A DNA stretch of 16,121 bases from Halanaerobiaceae bacterium (GCA_003554685.1 PWHA01000257.1:1-16121), one strand, 5' to 3'; counted from the first letter of the stretch, positions 6,513 through 14,567 are shown. The notes: generated by a model from the letters alone, not told the origin. Program-made: numbers and translations.

Positions 6513-8060
6513 TTACTGATAAACCTGTTCCATAGAAATAAAGGCCTCCGGCAGATAATCCAGGATATCCCCGGCAATTACAGAATAACTGCTTAAATCC
6601 TCTCCTGCTAGCTCCCCAGCCCGGCCGTGAAGATAGGTTCCCAGACAGGCCGCCTTTTCAGCCGGCAGCCCCTGAGCTATCAAAGCAGCTATAACTCCGG
6701 CCAGCACATCTCCGCTGCCCGCCGTTGCCATGGCCTCACAGCCGGTGGGATTAACAAAAAGCTCTCCCTCCGGCAGGGCTATCAGGGAATCCGCCCCCTT
6801 CAATACCAGAGAGAGAGAATTTTCCCTGGCAAAGTCCGAGGCAAGGGACAGCCTTCCGGCCAGCACCTCCTCCAGAGAAAGGCCGGTAAGTCTCGCCATT
6901 TCTCCCGGGTGGGGGGTGACAGCCAGTTCCCGGGAAAAATCTTTCAGAAGAGTAAGAGAGCTGATATTATTTAAGCCATCAGCATCAATTACTGCCGGGA
7001 TTTCCAGGGAAGAGAGCAGCTGAAAAATCAGCTCTTCAAGTTCCGGACTCCGACCCATTCCCGGGCCCAGCAGCAGCACATCAGCTTTAGCAGCGGCCTC
7101 CAGAATTTCACTGCAGCTTTCGCCAGTCAGCCTGCCCTGCTCCGAAGGAAGTTCCCGGGTTATCAGCTCGGGTGCTCCGGCCGCGGCAGCTTCTACCACT
7201 ACCCGGGGAGCAGCCAGTTCCACCAGACCGGCCCCGCTCCTCAGAGCTGAAAGCCCCGAGAGCAGGGCTGCCCCTGACATCCCCTGGGAGCCGGCAACCA
7301 CCAGAATTCTACCAAAGCTCCCCTTGTGTCCGGTTTCAGGCCGGTGGGGCAACAGCAGAGAGGCCTCTTCCTCATTCAGCATATAGTTTTCAACCTCAAG
7401 ACCCTGATAAACCTCAGGGGGAAAATCCAGATCAACCACCTGAATCTGGCCGCAGAAGGACCGTCCCGGGTAGAGGATCTGACCCAGTTTCAGGCTGGCC
7501 ATGGTCACCGTCCAGTCCGCCTCTATCACAGGACCCTCGGCCTTTCCGCTGTTAACATTTAAGCCTGAGGGAACATCAACTGCCAGAACCGGTTTGGCCT
7601 GGTTGTTGGTCAGTTCTATCACCTCGGCCGCCAGCCCCCGGGCTGCCCCGGTAATACCGGTACCCAGCAGAGCATCGACCAGGTAAGCAACCCGGTTAAG
7701 CTGCTCCCGCAGCTCCTCCCGCTCCAGTTCGGCTATTTCCTGCATTCTAATTCCAGCCAGCTGGCAGAAACGGTAGTTTTGGGCTGTTATTCCTGTAAAC
7801 TCTTCCGGAGATTTCAGAAGAATTACCTTTACCTGATAGCCCCGACGGTCAAGATAGCGGGCTGCCACCAGACCGTCTCCTCCGTTATTACCACTGCCTG
7901 TAAGAATAACAATCTCCTCGGAGGTTTCCGGTCGAGCCAGTTCCTCCAGCCATCTGGCCACTGCCCGGCCGGCTGTCTCCATCAGAAGAATTTCCGGTAT
8001 ACCCAGTTCCACAGCTTTTTCATCGGCCTGCTGCATCTGTTCTGCAGTCAGTAACAGCAC
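6513..8060 (-). CDS. nnr: Bifunctional NAD(P)HX epimerase/dehydratase
   Basis: Nnr repairs hydrated NAD(P)H: an epimerase interconverts R- and S-NAD(P)HX and an ADP-dependent dehydratase restores NAD(P)H. The N-terminal YjeF_N domain (about 1-215) shows LLMETAGRAVA, GNNGGDG (57-63), DALLGTG (129-135) and VDVPSG (161-166). The C-terminal ribokinase-like dehydratase domain (about 225-510) shows HKGSFGRILVVAGS (245-258), LGPGMG, TPHPGE (382-387) and the AGSGDVLAG anion-hole motif (447-455). At 515 residues it is the usual fused length. The start is GTG at 8060, two bases after the acpS stop; GGAAGGAG within the end of acpS provides the ribosome binding site. The acpS-nnr pairing is widespread in Bacillota. 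Confidence 0.96.
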   Translation of the reverse strand: MLLLTAEQMQQADEKAVELGIPEILLMETAGRAVARWLEELARPETSEEIVILTGSGNNGGDGLVAARYLDRRGYQVKVILLKSPEEFTGITAQNYRFCQLAGIRMQEIAELEREELREQLNRVAYLVDALLGTGITGAARGLAAEVIELTNNQAKPVLAVDVPSGLNVNSGKAEGPVIEADWTVTMASLKLGQILYPGRSFCGQIQVVDLDFPPEVYQGLEVENYMLNEEEASLLLPHRPETGHKGSFGRILVVAGSQGMSGAALLSGLSALRSGAGLVELAAPRVVVEAAAAGAPELITRELPSEQGRLTGESCSEILEAAAKADVLLLGPGMGRSPELEELIFQLLSSLEIPAVIDADGLNNISSLTLLKDFSRELAVTPHPGEMARLTGLSLEEVLAGRLSLASDFARENSLSLVLKGADSLIALPEGELFVNPTGCEAMATAGSGDVLAGVIAALIAQGLPAEKAACLGTYLHGRAGELAGEDLSSYSVIAGDILDYLPEAFISMEQVYQ

Positions 8061-8062
8061 GA

Positions 8063-8446
8063 TTATCTTCTCCTTCCTTCGGCAATGATTGAAGCCAGGG
8101 CAAATTTCCTTTCATGGCTTAAGCTAACGTGCCAGCAGGTAATTCCCAGCCTCTCAGCAGCCTGCCGGGCTCCCCTTTCCAGCCTCAGGGCCGGGGCTCC
8201 GGTCCGGTCTGTTATAACTTCTATTTCCTGCCAGCAAAGAAACTCAAGCTCCCGGTGGAGAATTTTATAAACCGCTTCCTTGGCAGCATAACGGCCGGCC
8301 AGCGATTCAGCCGGGATGGGCTGCTTCAGGCAGTAATCTATCTCTTCTTCGGTGTATATTCTCTGTAAAAATCTGCTGCCAAATCTCCGGTGAAGCCCGG
8401 CAATTCTCTCGACCCGGACCAGATCCACCCCGTGACCTATTATCAT
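8063..8446 (-). CDS. acpS: Holo-[acyl-carrier-protein] synthase
   Basis: AcpS transfers the 4'-phosphopantetheine arm of CoA to the serine of apo-ACP, activating fatty acid synthesis. The protein shows GHGVDLVRVERI with the magnesium ligand Asp8, FLQRIYTEEEIDYC, and GRYAAKEAVYK with Glu57, and ends with WHVSLSHERKFALASI. The length of 127 residues is normal for the homotrimeric family. ATG at 8446 lies two bases after the glmS stop, and the ribosome binding site GGTGGAG is inside the last glmS codons, so it is translationally tied to glmS. nnr follows after two bases. Confidence 0.96.
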   Translation of the reverse strand: MIIGHGVDLVRVERIAGLHRRFGSRFLQRIYTEEEIDYCLKQPIPAESLAGRYAAKEAVYKILHRELEFLCWQEIEVITDRTGAPALRLERGARQAAERLGITCWHVSLSHERKFALASIIAEGRRR

Positions 8447-8448
8447 GG

Positions 8449-10269
8449 TTACTCCACCGTCACACTTTTGGCCAGATTGCGGGGTTTATCAATGGAACAG
8501 CCCAAATTATGGGCTGTATGATAGGCCAAGAGCTGCAGCGGCAGCACCGTTAAAACTCCAGCCCAGAGTTCATTACAGGCGGGCAGCTCAATAAATTGAT
8601 CAAATTCCTCTTTATCATCAATAGTTCCGGCAGTGGCAATGGCAATAACCCTGCCCCCCCGGGCTTTTACTTCCTTAACATTGCTGAGGGTTTTACTGAC
8701 CAGACCTCTACGGGTAAAGAGAGCCATCACCGGCACACCTTCCTCCACCAGAGCCAGAGTTCCGTGTTTCAGCTCTCCGGCGGGATAGGCTTCAGCATGA
8801 AGATAGGAAATTTCCTTTAATTTTAAAGCGCCTTCCAGAGCCAGGCTGTAGTCCAGGTTGCGGCCGATAAAAAACATGCTGCTGTGATTTTTCAGATAAT
8901 CAGCAGCCTCCCGGCAGCTGTCCTCAACCCGATTTAAGGCTGCCGTGATTTTTTCCGGCAGCTTCAGAAGTTCCCGGCGGTAGGTTAGAAGTTCTCTTTC
9001 AGGAAGAGAAGACCGCAGCTCGGCCAGTTTTAACCCGGTAAGATATAAAGCTGTCAGCATGGCTGAATAGGCCTTGGTGGAAGCAACTGCTATTTCCGGT
9101 CCGGCCTTGAGATCAACCACGGCATCCGCCTCCCGGGCTATACTGCTCCCGATGGTATTGGTCAGAGCCAGGACCCGGCTGCCCCTGCTTTTGGCAAGCT
9201 TAAGGGCTGCCAAGGTATCGGCAGTCTCTCCGGACTGACTCACCACCAGCGTTAAAGAATTTTCATCAAGAAAATTCTTTTTATATCTTAGTTCGGAGGA
9301 GATCTCCACCTCTACCGGGAGATTGGCCAGCTCTTCCAGAATATGCCGCCCCACCAGTCCGGAATAATAGGCTGTTCCGCAAGCGGTGATCAACACCCTG
9401 TCAATTTCATCATCCCAGATCTCAGTTACTTCCGGAAGTTCAACCCGGTCCCGGTCCAGATAGGCTGACAGCAGCCGGCGGGCCACTGTGGGCTGTTCAT
9501 ATATCTCCTTCAACATAAAATGTTCATATCCCTGCTTCTTAACCATTTCAGCATCCCAGTCCGCCTGAAAAATATCGGCTTCAATTTTCTCACCAGCGGC
9601 TGAAAAAATGCTGATATCATTCTCCTTAAGTACTGCCAGATCACCATCCTCCAGGATATGAAACTTTCGGGTGGCATTAAGCAGGGCCGGCATATCCGAA
9701 GCCAGATAGTTCTCCTGCTCTCCCAGTCCGATCACCAGCGGGCTTTCCTGACGCAGGGCATAAATCTTTTCCGGCTCCCTGTTATCCACCACAGCCAGTG
9801 CATAGGATCCTACCAGCCTTTCCTGCAGTTTCCTGAGAGCCGCTACCATATCACCCTGATGAATCTCCTCCAGCAAATGGACCAGCACCTCGGTATCGGT
9901 CTCAGAGCAGAAATTGTGGCCAGCGGACCGCAGTTCAGCCTTGAGGGTCTGATAATTTTCAATAATACCGTTATGGACCAGGGCAAAGCGCCCCTGACAG
10001 TCCTGATGGGGATGGGAATTGGCGTCGGAAGGAACTCCATGAGTGGCCCAGCGGGTATGGCCTATTCCCAGGTAACCCCGGGGACTTTCCTGCCGGAGCC
10101 TCTTCTCCAGTTCATCTAGAGTGCCCTGACATTTGACTACCTGCATCTCATCTTCATCCAGCACTGCTATTCCAGCTGAATCATAACCTCTATATTCCAG
10201 TTTCTTTAAACCCTGAAAAAGAAATTTCTCTGCCCCTGCTTTACCGGCATAACCAATTATTCCACACAT
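8449..10269 (-). CDS. glmS: Glutamine-fructose-6-phosphate aminotransferase (isomerising)
   Basis: GlmS makes glucosamine-6-phosphate from fructose-6-phosphate and glutamine, the first committed step to UDP-GlcNAc. The mature N-terminus carries the nucleophile Cys2 (CGIIGYAG). The glutaminase domain (2 to about 240) has HTRWATHG (71-78), HNGIIENY (99-106) and SETDTEV (122-128). Two SIS sugar-isomerase domains follow, with SQSGETADT (345-353), ASTKAY (396-401) and HAEAYPAGELKHG (491-503). The C-terminal DKPRNLAKSVTVE is the standard tail that caps the ammonia channel and sugar site. The 606-residue length is normal. ATG at 10269 follows GGAGG by seven bases. Expression should be controlled by the ribozyme at 10323-10478. 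glmM, the next pathway enzyme, lies upstream. Confidence 0.98.
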   Translation of the reverse strand: MCGIIGYAGKAGAEKFLFQGLKKLEYRGYDSAGIAVLDEDEMQVVKCQGTLDELEKRLRQESPRGYLGIGHTRWATHGVPSDANSHPHQDCQGRFALVHNGIIENYQTLKAELRSAGHNFCSETDTEVLVHLLEEIHQGDMVAALRKLQERLVGSYALAVVDNREPEKIYALRQESPLVIGLGEQENYLASDMPALLNATRKFHILEDGDLAVLKENDISIFSAAGEKIEADIFQADWDAEMVKKQGYEHFMLKEIYEQPTVARRLLSAYLDRDRVELPEVTEIWDDEIDRVLITACGTAYYSGLVGRHILEELANLPVEVEISSELRYKKNFLDENSLTLVVSQSGETADTLAALKLAKSRGSRVLALTNTIGSSIAREADAVVDLKAGPEIAVASTKAYSAMLTALYLTGLKLAELRSSLPERELLTYRRELLKLPEKITAALNRVEDSCREAADYLKNHSSMFFIGRNLDYSLALEGALKLKEISYLHAEAYPAGELKHGTLALVEEGVPVMALFTRRGLVSKTLSNVKEVKARGGRVIAIATAGTIDDKEEFDQFIELPACNELWAGVLTVLPLQLLAYHTAHNLGCSIDKPRNLAKSVTVE

Positions 10270-10322
10270 ATGCAGTCCTCCAGTTTATAGTGAAATCGTA
10301 ATATTCATTTAAGATTTTCTGG

Positions 10323-10478
10323 AAAACCTCCCGGCCGCTCTGTCCCTGCAGTTACCTTCAGGTTTTAACAGCCGGTTTCAGGGCCGGTTTTCAGGCCCGG
10401 GAGCATCCGCCGAATTCTTCGATTAACTCCCTTCCTCGTCATCCTGCCCGGCAGGTGCCTGGCAGGATCAGGCGCTAT
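10323..10478 (-). ncRNA. glmS self-cleaving ribozyme/riboswitch
   Basis: The minus-strand leader of glmS carries the hallmark blocks of this ribozyme in order: AUAGCGCC at the cleavage site (predicted cut between 10476 and 10475), a P1 stem ATCCTGCC/GGCAGGAT, UGACGAGG with the catalytic guanine (equivalent of G40) at 10440, AAGGGAGTTAATCGA, UUCGGCGGAUG, then the 3' P3-P4 region with CCGGCTG/CGGCCGG and a GGGAGG end. The element is about 150 bases from the cut, the usual size, and its 3' end lies 53 bases before the glmS ATG. By family, GlcN6P binds as a catalytic cofactor and the cleaved mRNA, with a 5'-hydroxyl, is degraded by RNase J, lowering GlmS. The blocks agree with my recollection of the Thermoanaerobacter tengcongensis ribozyme; a covariance search was not possible. 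Confidence 0.95.
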
Positions 10479-10678
10479 CACACTGTCGATTTAATCTCCG
10501 AAATAATTTGATTATCAAACAGATCCATCCTGGAACTTTAAACCTCGACCTAAATCCTTAAAATCCTGAAAACTTTCCGATAATCACCGGATCAGCCCCA
10601 AAATTTGCCGCAATCACCCCCTGATTTTTACCAGCAATTTTAAGTGCTGTCTGATGACAGGTCTGAAATCCAGAGAAT

Positions 10679-12025
10679 TTAGTTAAGTTCCTCGCCAATC
10701 ACCCCGGCGATCTTCTTTCCCCATTTTTCCAGCAGAGCTTTATCACGGCCCTCCAGCATCAACCTGATAACCGGCTCGGTGCCCGAAGCCCTGACAAAAA
10801 TCCTGCCATCCTGAAGTTCTCTTTCGCCATCAGCAACAATCTCAGAAATTCTGGAATTACCCTCCAGCATCTCCTTGTTTTTCACCCTGACATTTTTTAA
10901 AAGCTGGGGCCATTCCTTAAGTCCCTCTGCCAGCTTACTCAGAGGTTTGCCGGTCTCGGCCATCACCTCCATAATCTTAAGAGCTGTCAGCATTCCATCC
11001 CCGGAAACATTATGTTCATTGAAAATTATATGCCCTGACTTCTCACCTCCCAGACTTAAATTTAGCTCCTGAATCCTGGCCAGCACATACTTATCACCAT
11101 TGTCAGAATAAATAACCTCAACTCCGGACCTCTCCAGAGCTTCAGCCAGACCCAGATTGCTGTAACGGGTAGCCACCACCCGATTGCCCTTCAGTCTACC
11201 CCGGCTGGAGAGATGGCTGCCGCAGATATACATGATATAATCACCGTCAATCTCTCTGCCCTGTTCATCAATCAGGATAACCCGATCAGCATCACCATCC
11301 AGGGCTATTCCCAGATCAGCTCCCTCGGCCAGTACAGTCTCCCTCAGTCCCCCGGTATTGGTAGAGCCGCAGTCTACATTGATCAGCTCACCCTGTCCGG
11401 AATGATTGATAACTTTAATCTTCTCCAGACCGGCTCTTTTCAGGATTCTGGGACCCAGCTTATGGGCGGCACCGTGGCCACAGTCCAGCACCACAGAAAG
11501 TCCGGAAATATCACCGGTATAGGAGGCCAGCACACTGTCCAGATAAAACTCAATTAAGTACCTGCCCTCCAGCTGGCGGCCCACCTTTTCATGGGTTGGT
11601 CTGGCCATTTCAGCCTCCAGCCTGGTTTCAATTTCATCTTCCATCTCCTCCGATATTTTCATCCCCTCGGAGCCAAAAAATTTAATACCGTTGTCCTGGA
11701 TGGGGTTATGGGAGGCAGAAACCATTATACCTCCAATCACCGGCCGGCTTCTGGTCAGGTAGGAGACCGTCGGAGTTGGTACAACTTCCAGATCTACCGT
11801 ATCAATTCCCAGCGAGTTGACCCCGGCTGCCAGCGCTGCGGCCAGCATATCGCCGGAAATTCTGGTATCCCGGCCGATAAGAACCTTTTCCTTCTCCCCG
11901 CAGCTGAACCTGGATCCTTCCTCAAGCGCCGAAGCGCCGGCCCGGCCCAGTTTAAAAGCCAGCTCCGGAGTTAGATCCTGATTGGCAACACCTCTCACAC
12001 CATCAGTTCCAAATAAATCTCTCAA
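10679..12025 (-). CDS. glmM: Phosphoglucosamine mutase
   Basis: GlmM isomerises glucosamine-6-phosphate to glucosamine-1-phosphate for peptidoglycan precursor synthesis. The protein starts LFGTDGVRG and has the phosphoserine loop MVSASHNP with catalytic Ser105, the magnesium loop DGDADR (243-248), the sugar-binding GGEKSGH (326-332) and the phosphate-binding RASGTEP (412-418). The 448-residue length is normal. The start is TTG at 12025, with GGGAG nine bases upstream; starting here gives the family's N-terminal MRDLFGTDGVRG. It lies 23 bases after the radical SAM gene, so it is probably transcribed with the AmmeMemoRadiSam genes, and it precedes the glmS ribozyme and glmS. No convincing terminator separates it from glmS. 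Confidence 0.97.
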   Translation of the reverse strand: MRDLFGTDGVRGVANQDLTPELAFKLGRAGASALEEGSRFSCGEKEKVLIGRDTRISGDMLAAALAAGVNSLGIDTVDLEVVPTPTVSYLTRSRPVIGGIMVSASHNPIQDNGIKFFGSEGMKISEEMEDEIETRLEAEMARPTHEKVGRQLEGRYLIEFYLDSVLASYTGDISGLSVVLDCGHGAAHKLGPRILKRAGLEKIKVINHSGQGELINVDCGSTNTGGLRETVLAEGADLGIALDGDADRVILIDEQGREIDGDYIMYICGSHLSSRGRLKGNRVVATRYSNLGLAEALERSGVEVIYSDNGDKYVLARIQELNLSLGGEKSGHIIFNEHNVSGDGMLTALKIMEVMAETGKPLSKLAEGLKEWPQLLKNVRVKNKEMLEGNSRISEIVADGERELQDGRIFVRASGTEPVIRLMLEGRDKALLEKWGKKIAGVIGEELN

Positions 12026-12048
12026 CTATATCAGCTCCCTGTCTCTAA

Positions 12049-13056
12049 TTAAAATTTGCCGGCTATTCCCCGGCCGCATTCCGGGCAGCTGCCCTGCTGC
12101 AGCCTGCTTCTGCCGGAAAATCCGCTTCTTTTGATTACCAGACTACCGCACTCCGGACAGCTGGTATCCCTGCCGCCCGGTCCGGCTACATTTCCCAGAT
12201 AAACATAATCAAGATAGGTCCGGGCTGTCTCATAGGCCTCCTCCATTGCCCTAAGATCGGTGGCCGGCCTGTCAGATTTATAGGCTGGATGATACCGGGA
12301 AAGATGCAGGGGTATTTCGGGATTTAAATCAGCCAAAAAACCGGCCAGCTCTCTGACATCCTCCGGTGAGCTGTTTTCGCCGGTAACCAGCAAACTGGTT
12401 ACCTCCAGATGGACCCCGGAAGCAGCAAGCCGCTTTAAATTCTGTTTAACCGGTCCGGCCCGTCCCTGACATAATCTCTGATAAAAATCATCCTGAAAAG
12501 ATTTCAGATCTATATTGCAGGCCGAGATAAAGGGAATAAGCTCCTCCAGCGGCTCTGTGTTGACAAAGCCGTTGCTGACCAGGACAGTTTTATAGCCCTC
12601 TTCCCGGGCCAGTTCGGCCGTCTCCCGGACAAATTCATACCAGATCAGGGGCTCGGAATAGGTAAAGGAGATTATCTCCTGGGACTTCTCCCGGCACAGT
12701 TCTATGATTTTCCGGGGTTTATAGTCTCTCACCGAAGGGTCTCCCTGACTTATTCTCCAGTTCTGGCAGAAATCACAGGCCAGATTGCAGCCCCAGGTGC
12801 CCAGGGAGAGGGTTTCCTGTCCGGGGTAAAAATGATAGAGCGGCTTCTTCTCGATGGGATCCAGGGACAGGGAACTTACCTCTCCGTAATTTAAGGAGAA
12901 AAGCTCTCCCTCTCGATTTTCTCTGGCCCGGCATCTGCCTCTCTCTCCTGGGGCCAGCTGACAGCAGTGGGGACAGAGTTCACAGACAATCAGATCTTCT
13001 TTTTTTCTATAATAACTGGCCGGATAGCCGCTGTGATTGCTGTTCTTTAAGCTCAT
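12049..13056 (-). CDS. amrS: AmmeMemoRadiSam system radical SAM enzyme
   Basis: This is a radical SAM enzyme of the conserved AmmeMemoRadiSam set; its substrate is not established to my knowledge. The [4Fe-4S]/SAM motif is CNLACDFC (Cys90, Cys94, Cys97). The N-terminus has a cysteine cluster CELCPHCC plus GRC (Cys25, 28, 31, 32, 42), as in glycyl-radical-activating-type relatives. The C-terminus has two CPEC knuckles (Cys300/303 and Cys324/327) that look like a zinc ribbon. SNGFVN (161-166) and the NIDLKSF strand (181-187) belong to the partial TIM barrel. The length of 335 residues is typical. ATG at 13056 overlaps the AMMECR1 stop by four bases (ATGA), with AAGGAGG upstream. glmM follows 23 bases downstream. 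Confidence 0.94.
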   Translation of the reverse strand: MSLKNSNHSGYPASYYRKKEDLIVCELCPHCCQLAPGERGRCRARENREGELFSLNYGEVSSLSLDPIEKKPLYHFYPGQETLSLGTWGCNLACDFCQNWRISQGDPSVRDYKPRKIIELCREKSQEIISFTYSEPLIWYEFVRETAELAREEGYKTVLVSNGFVNTEPLEELIPFISACNIDLKSFQDDFYQRLCQGRAGPVKQNLKRLAASGVHLEVTSLLVTGENSSPEDVRELAGFLADLNPEIPLHLSRYHPAYKSDRPATDLRAMEEAYETARTYLDYVYLGNVAGPGGRDTSCPECGSLVIKRSGFSGRSRLQQGSCPECGRGIAGKF

Positions 13057-13595
13057 TGCTGGTCCTCCTTAAAGCGGTGGACCGGAAAACGAAAGATGGT
13101 GAAATTCCCGCGCTCTATCTCCCTGGCAGAGAGTCCGGCTTTTTGAGCTGCAATGTTAAGCTGCCTCTCCACGGAGTCTACACCCTCCAGGTCCGGCAAG
13201 AGTACACCCCTGCGGCTTCCTTTAACAACCACCACCCCAAACTCTTCGGGATTGAGCTTTCCACGGTCCTCAACCCTCTCCTGGCTGCCCAGGATATCTA
13301 CGGTAATATAAACCTCTTCCAGTTCCTCAGCCGTCAGAGCCGGAAAGCGGGGATCCTTCAGGGCTGCCGAAAGGGCATTGCAGGCCACCTCCCGGGCCAG
13401 GGTATCCTGGCAGGATTCAATTGTTCCAATGCATCCCCTTAAAGAGTTATCAGCTCTATTTTTCAGGGAAACAAAGCTGCCGGCCTGAATATCACCGGTA
13501 AATTCCAGCCTCTCATAATCAACCTCGCCCCTGAGAAAATATTCCTCCAGAACCTCCCGGGCCAGCCAGGCGGGATTATAGGGTAAGTCCAGCAT
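13053..13595 (-). CDS. amrA: AMMECR1-domain protein (AmmeMemoRadiSam system protein A)
   Basis: A single AMMECR1 domain of 180 residues, with the signature LRGCIGT (residues 53-59) and the conserved SALKDPRFPALTAEEL and VYITVDIL segments. The biochemical role is unknown; the domain co-occurs with a Memo/LigB protein and a radical SAM enzyme across archaea and anaerobic bacteria. The start is ATG at 13595 with AGGAGG five bases upstream, the ribosome binding site being made from the last codons of the LigB-like gene. Its stop overlaps the radical SAM ATG. In many Bacillota, as I recall, this domain is the C-terminal half of a single longer protein whose N-terminal half is the LigB-like domain; here they are separate genes two bases apart. 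Confidence 0.93.
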   Translation of the reverse strand: MLDLPYNPAWLAREVLEEYFLRGEVDYERLEFTGDIQAGSFVSLKNRADNSLRGCIGTIESCQDTLAREVACNALSAALKDPRFPALTAEELEEVYITVDILGSQERVEDRGKLNPEEFGVVVVKGSRRGVLLPDLEGVDSVERQLNIAAQKAGLSAREIERGNFTIFRFPVHRFKEDQQ

Positions 13596-13597
13596 AT

Positions 13598-14422
13598 TTA
13601 CCTCCTATCTCTAAATTGAGCCACGCCATAACCCACTCCAAAGGGCGCCTCATAGGATAACACTTCAATATCAAGTTCCCCTTTACCTGCCAGCTTTTCA
13701 GAAAAACCCAGGCCAATCAGCAGCGGACGGTAACCGCATTCTCCCGCATCCTTGATTAATTGTTGATCCAGCTTGAGAATGGCATCCAGGTCACCTTCAG
13801 CCAGCAGGCCCATCAGCTGGCGGTCAAACTTCTCTCCTGCGGGGGAATAACCCCCCGGTGCTCCCGGCTCTGTGCGGTGGGATAAATCACCGCTGACCAG
13901 AAATACAGGATCGGTAAATTCGCTCTCTTTCTTAAGATAATCAGCCAGTTTTTTTCCAAAATCATATAACTTTTCCGGTTCCCAGAAGGTCATATTTAAA
14001 ATCAACCAGGGAACCCTCTCCAGTCCTGCTTCCTCCAAAAAATAAAGAGGAACCATGATCCCGTGGTCCAGTTCTGCTCCACTCTTCTGGTGGTTAACCT
14101 GCCTTAACTGCCAGCCTGCCGAAACAAACTCCTGCTTTATCTCGGCTGCCAGTTCCGGACAGCCTTCCAGGGTAAATTTAATATCAGGAGCCCCGAAGTA
14201 TCCCAGATCACCCCGGTAATCCCGGGCTGCACTGATGGTTATCCTGCTGTGATCCGTGGGGCCGTGGGGGCCGGCAGCCACCACCAGATCGGGCTTCTGT
14301 TCAGCAAAAAACCCGGCCAGCTTTTTGCTGGCAGCGATGGTCTCGGTCGCTTTCTGTCTCCGCTCACCGCCAATTTCAGGAATTATAATCGGTGGATGAG
14401 GAAAAAGGCCTCCCCTTAGCAT
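13598..14422 (-). CDS. LigB/Memo-like protein of the AmmeMemoRadiSam system (class III extradiol dioxygenase fold)
   Basis: This 274-residue protein has the class III extradiol dioxygenase fold shared by LigB and Memo. Candidate metal-site or active-site residues are His9 in FPHPPIIIPEIG, His53 in AAGPHGP, His120 in ELDHGIMVPL, His182 in SGDLSHR and Cys229 in AGECGYRP. The ending SYEAPFGVGYGVAQF is also conserved in the AmmeMemoRadiSam version. It resembles the LigB half of fused LigB-AMMECR1 proteins more than stand-alone Memo, so I give no symbol (AmrB-like). The family suggests a metal-dependent redox or ring-opening chemistry, but no substrate is known. ATG at 14422 follows AAGGAGG. It is the first gene after the rpsI terminator, and AMMECR1 follows two bases later; no clear promoter was found in the gap. 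Confidence 0.88.
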   Translation of the reverse strand: MLRGGLFPHPPIIIPEIGGERRQKATETIAASKKLAGFFAEQKPDLVVAAGPHGPTDHSRITISAARDYRGDLGYFGAPDIKFTLEGCPELAAEIKQEFVSAGWQLRQVNHQKSGAELDHGIMVPLYFLEEAGLERVPWLILNMTFWEPEKLYDFGKKLADYLKKESEFTDPVFLVSGDLSHRTEPGAPGGYSPAGEKFDRQLMGLLAEGDLDAILKLDQQLIKDAGECGYRPLLIGLGFSEKLAGKGELDIEVLSYEAPFGVGYGVAQFRDRR

Positions 14423-14539
14423 ATTATTCCTCCTTTCCAGCTTAAATCCAGTTTATAACTTTAATCTCTTTTCTGCTACTAACATAATTCTAGTAAAAGC
14501 CTTAGGTTCCTTCTTGAGTCCACAAATTATCGCAATAGC

Positions 14540-14567
14540 AAAACCCCTCTCCGGGGAGAAGGGTTTT
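14540..14567 (-). terminator. Hairpin terminator after rpsI
   Basis: On the minus strand the arms AAAACCCTTCTCC and GGAGAGGGGTTTT pair over about 12-13 positions (one G-U) with a very short loop, and the distal arm ends in TTTT. It lies about 38 bases beyond the rpsI stop. The plus strand also ends in TTTTT, so the hairpin could work in both directions, but no plus-strand gene needs it. It ends the truA-rplM-rpsI unit and separates it from the AmmeMemoRadiSam genes. Confidence 0.8.

Noticed and set aside
10563..10623. A 19-codon GTG ORF in the glmS leader
   Set aside because: The G-run that could serve as ribosome binding site abuts the GTG, leaving no spacer, and the peptide has no recognisable feature.
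10647..10660. A CTGTC/GACAG hairpin just after glmM as a possible terminator
   Set aside because: Only five base pairs and no T-run follows; readthrough into the glmS leader seems more likely.
14423..14539. Promoter for the AmmeMemoRadiSam genes, with TAGAAT at 14492-14487 as a -10
   Set aside because: No acceptable -35 at 16-18 bases upstream; I could not support a specific promoter, although one is expected after the rpsI terminator.
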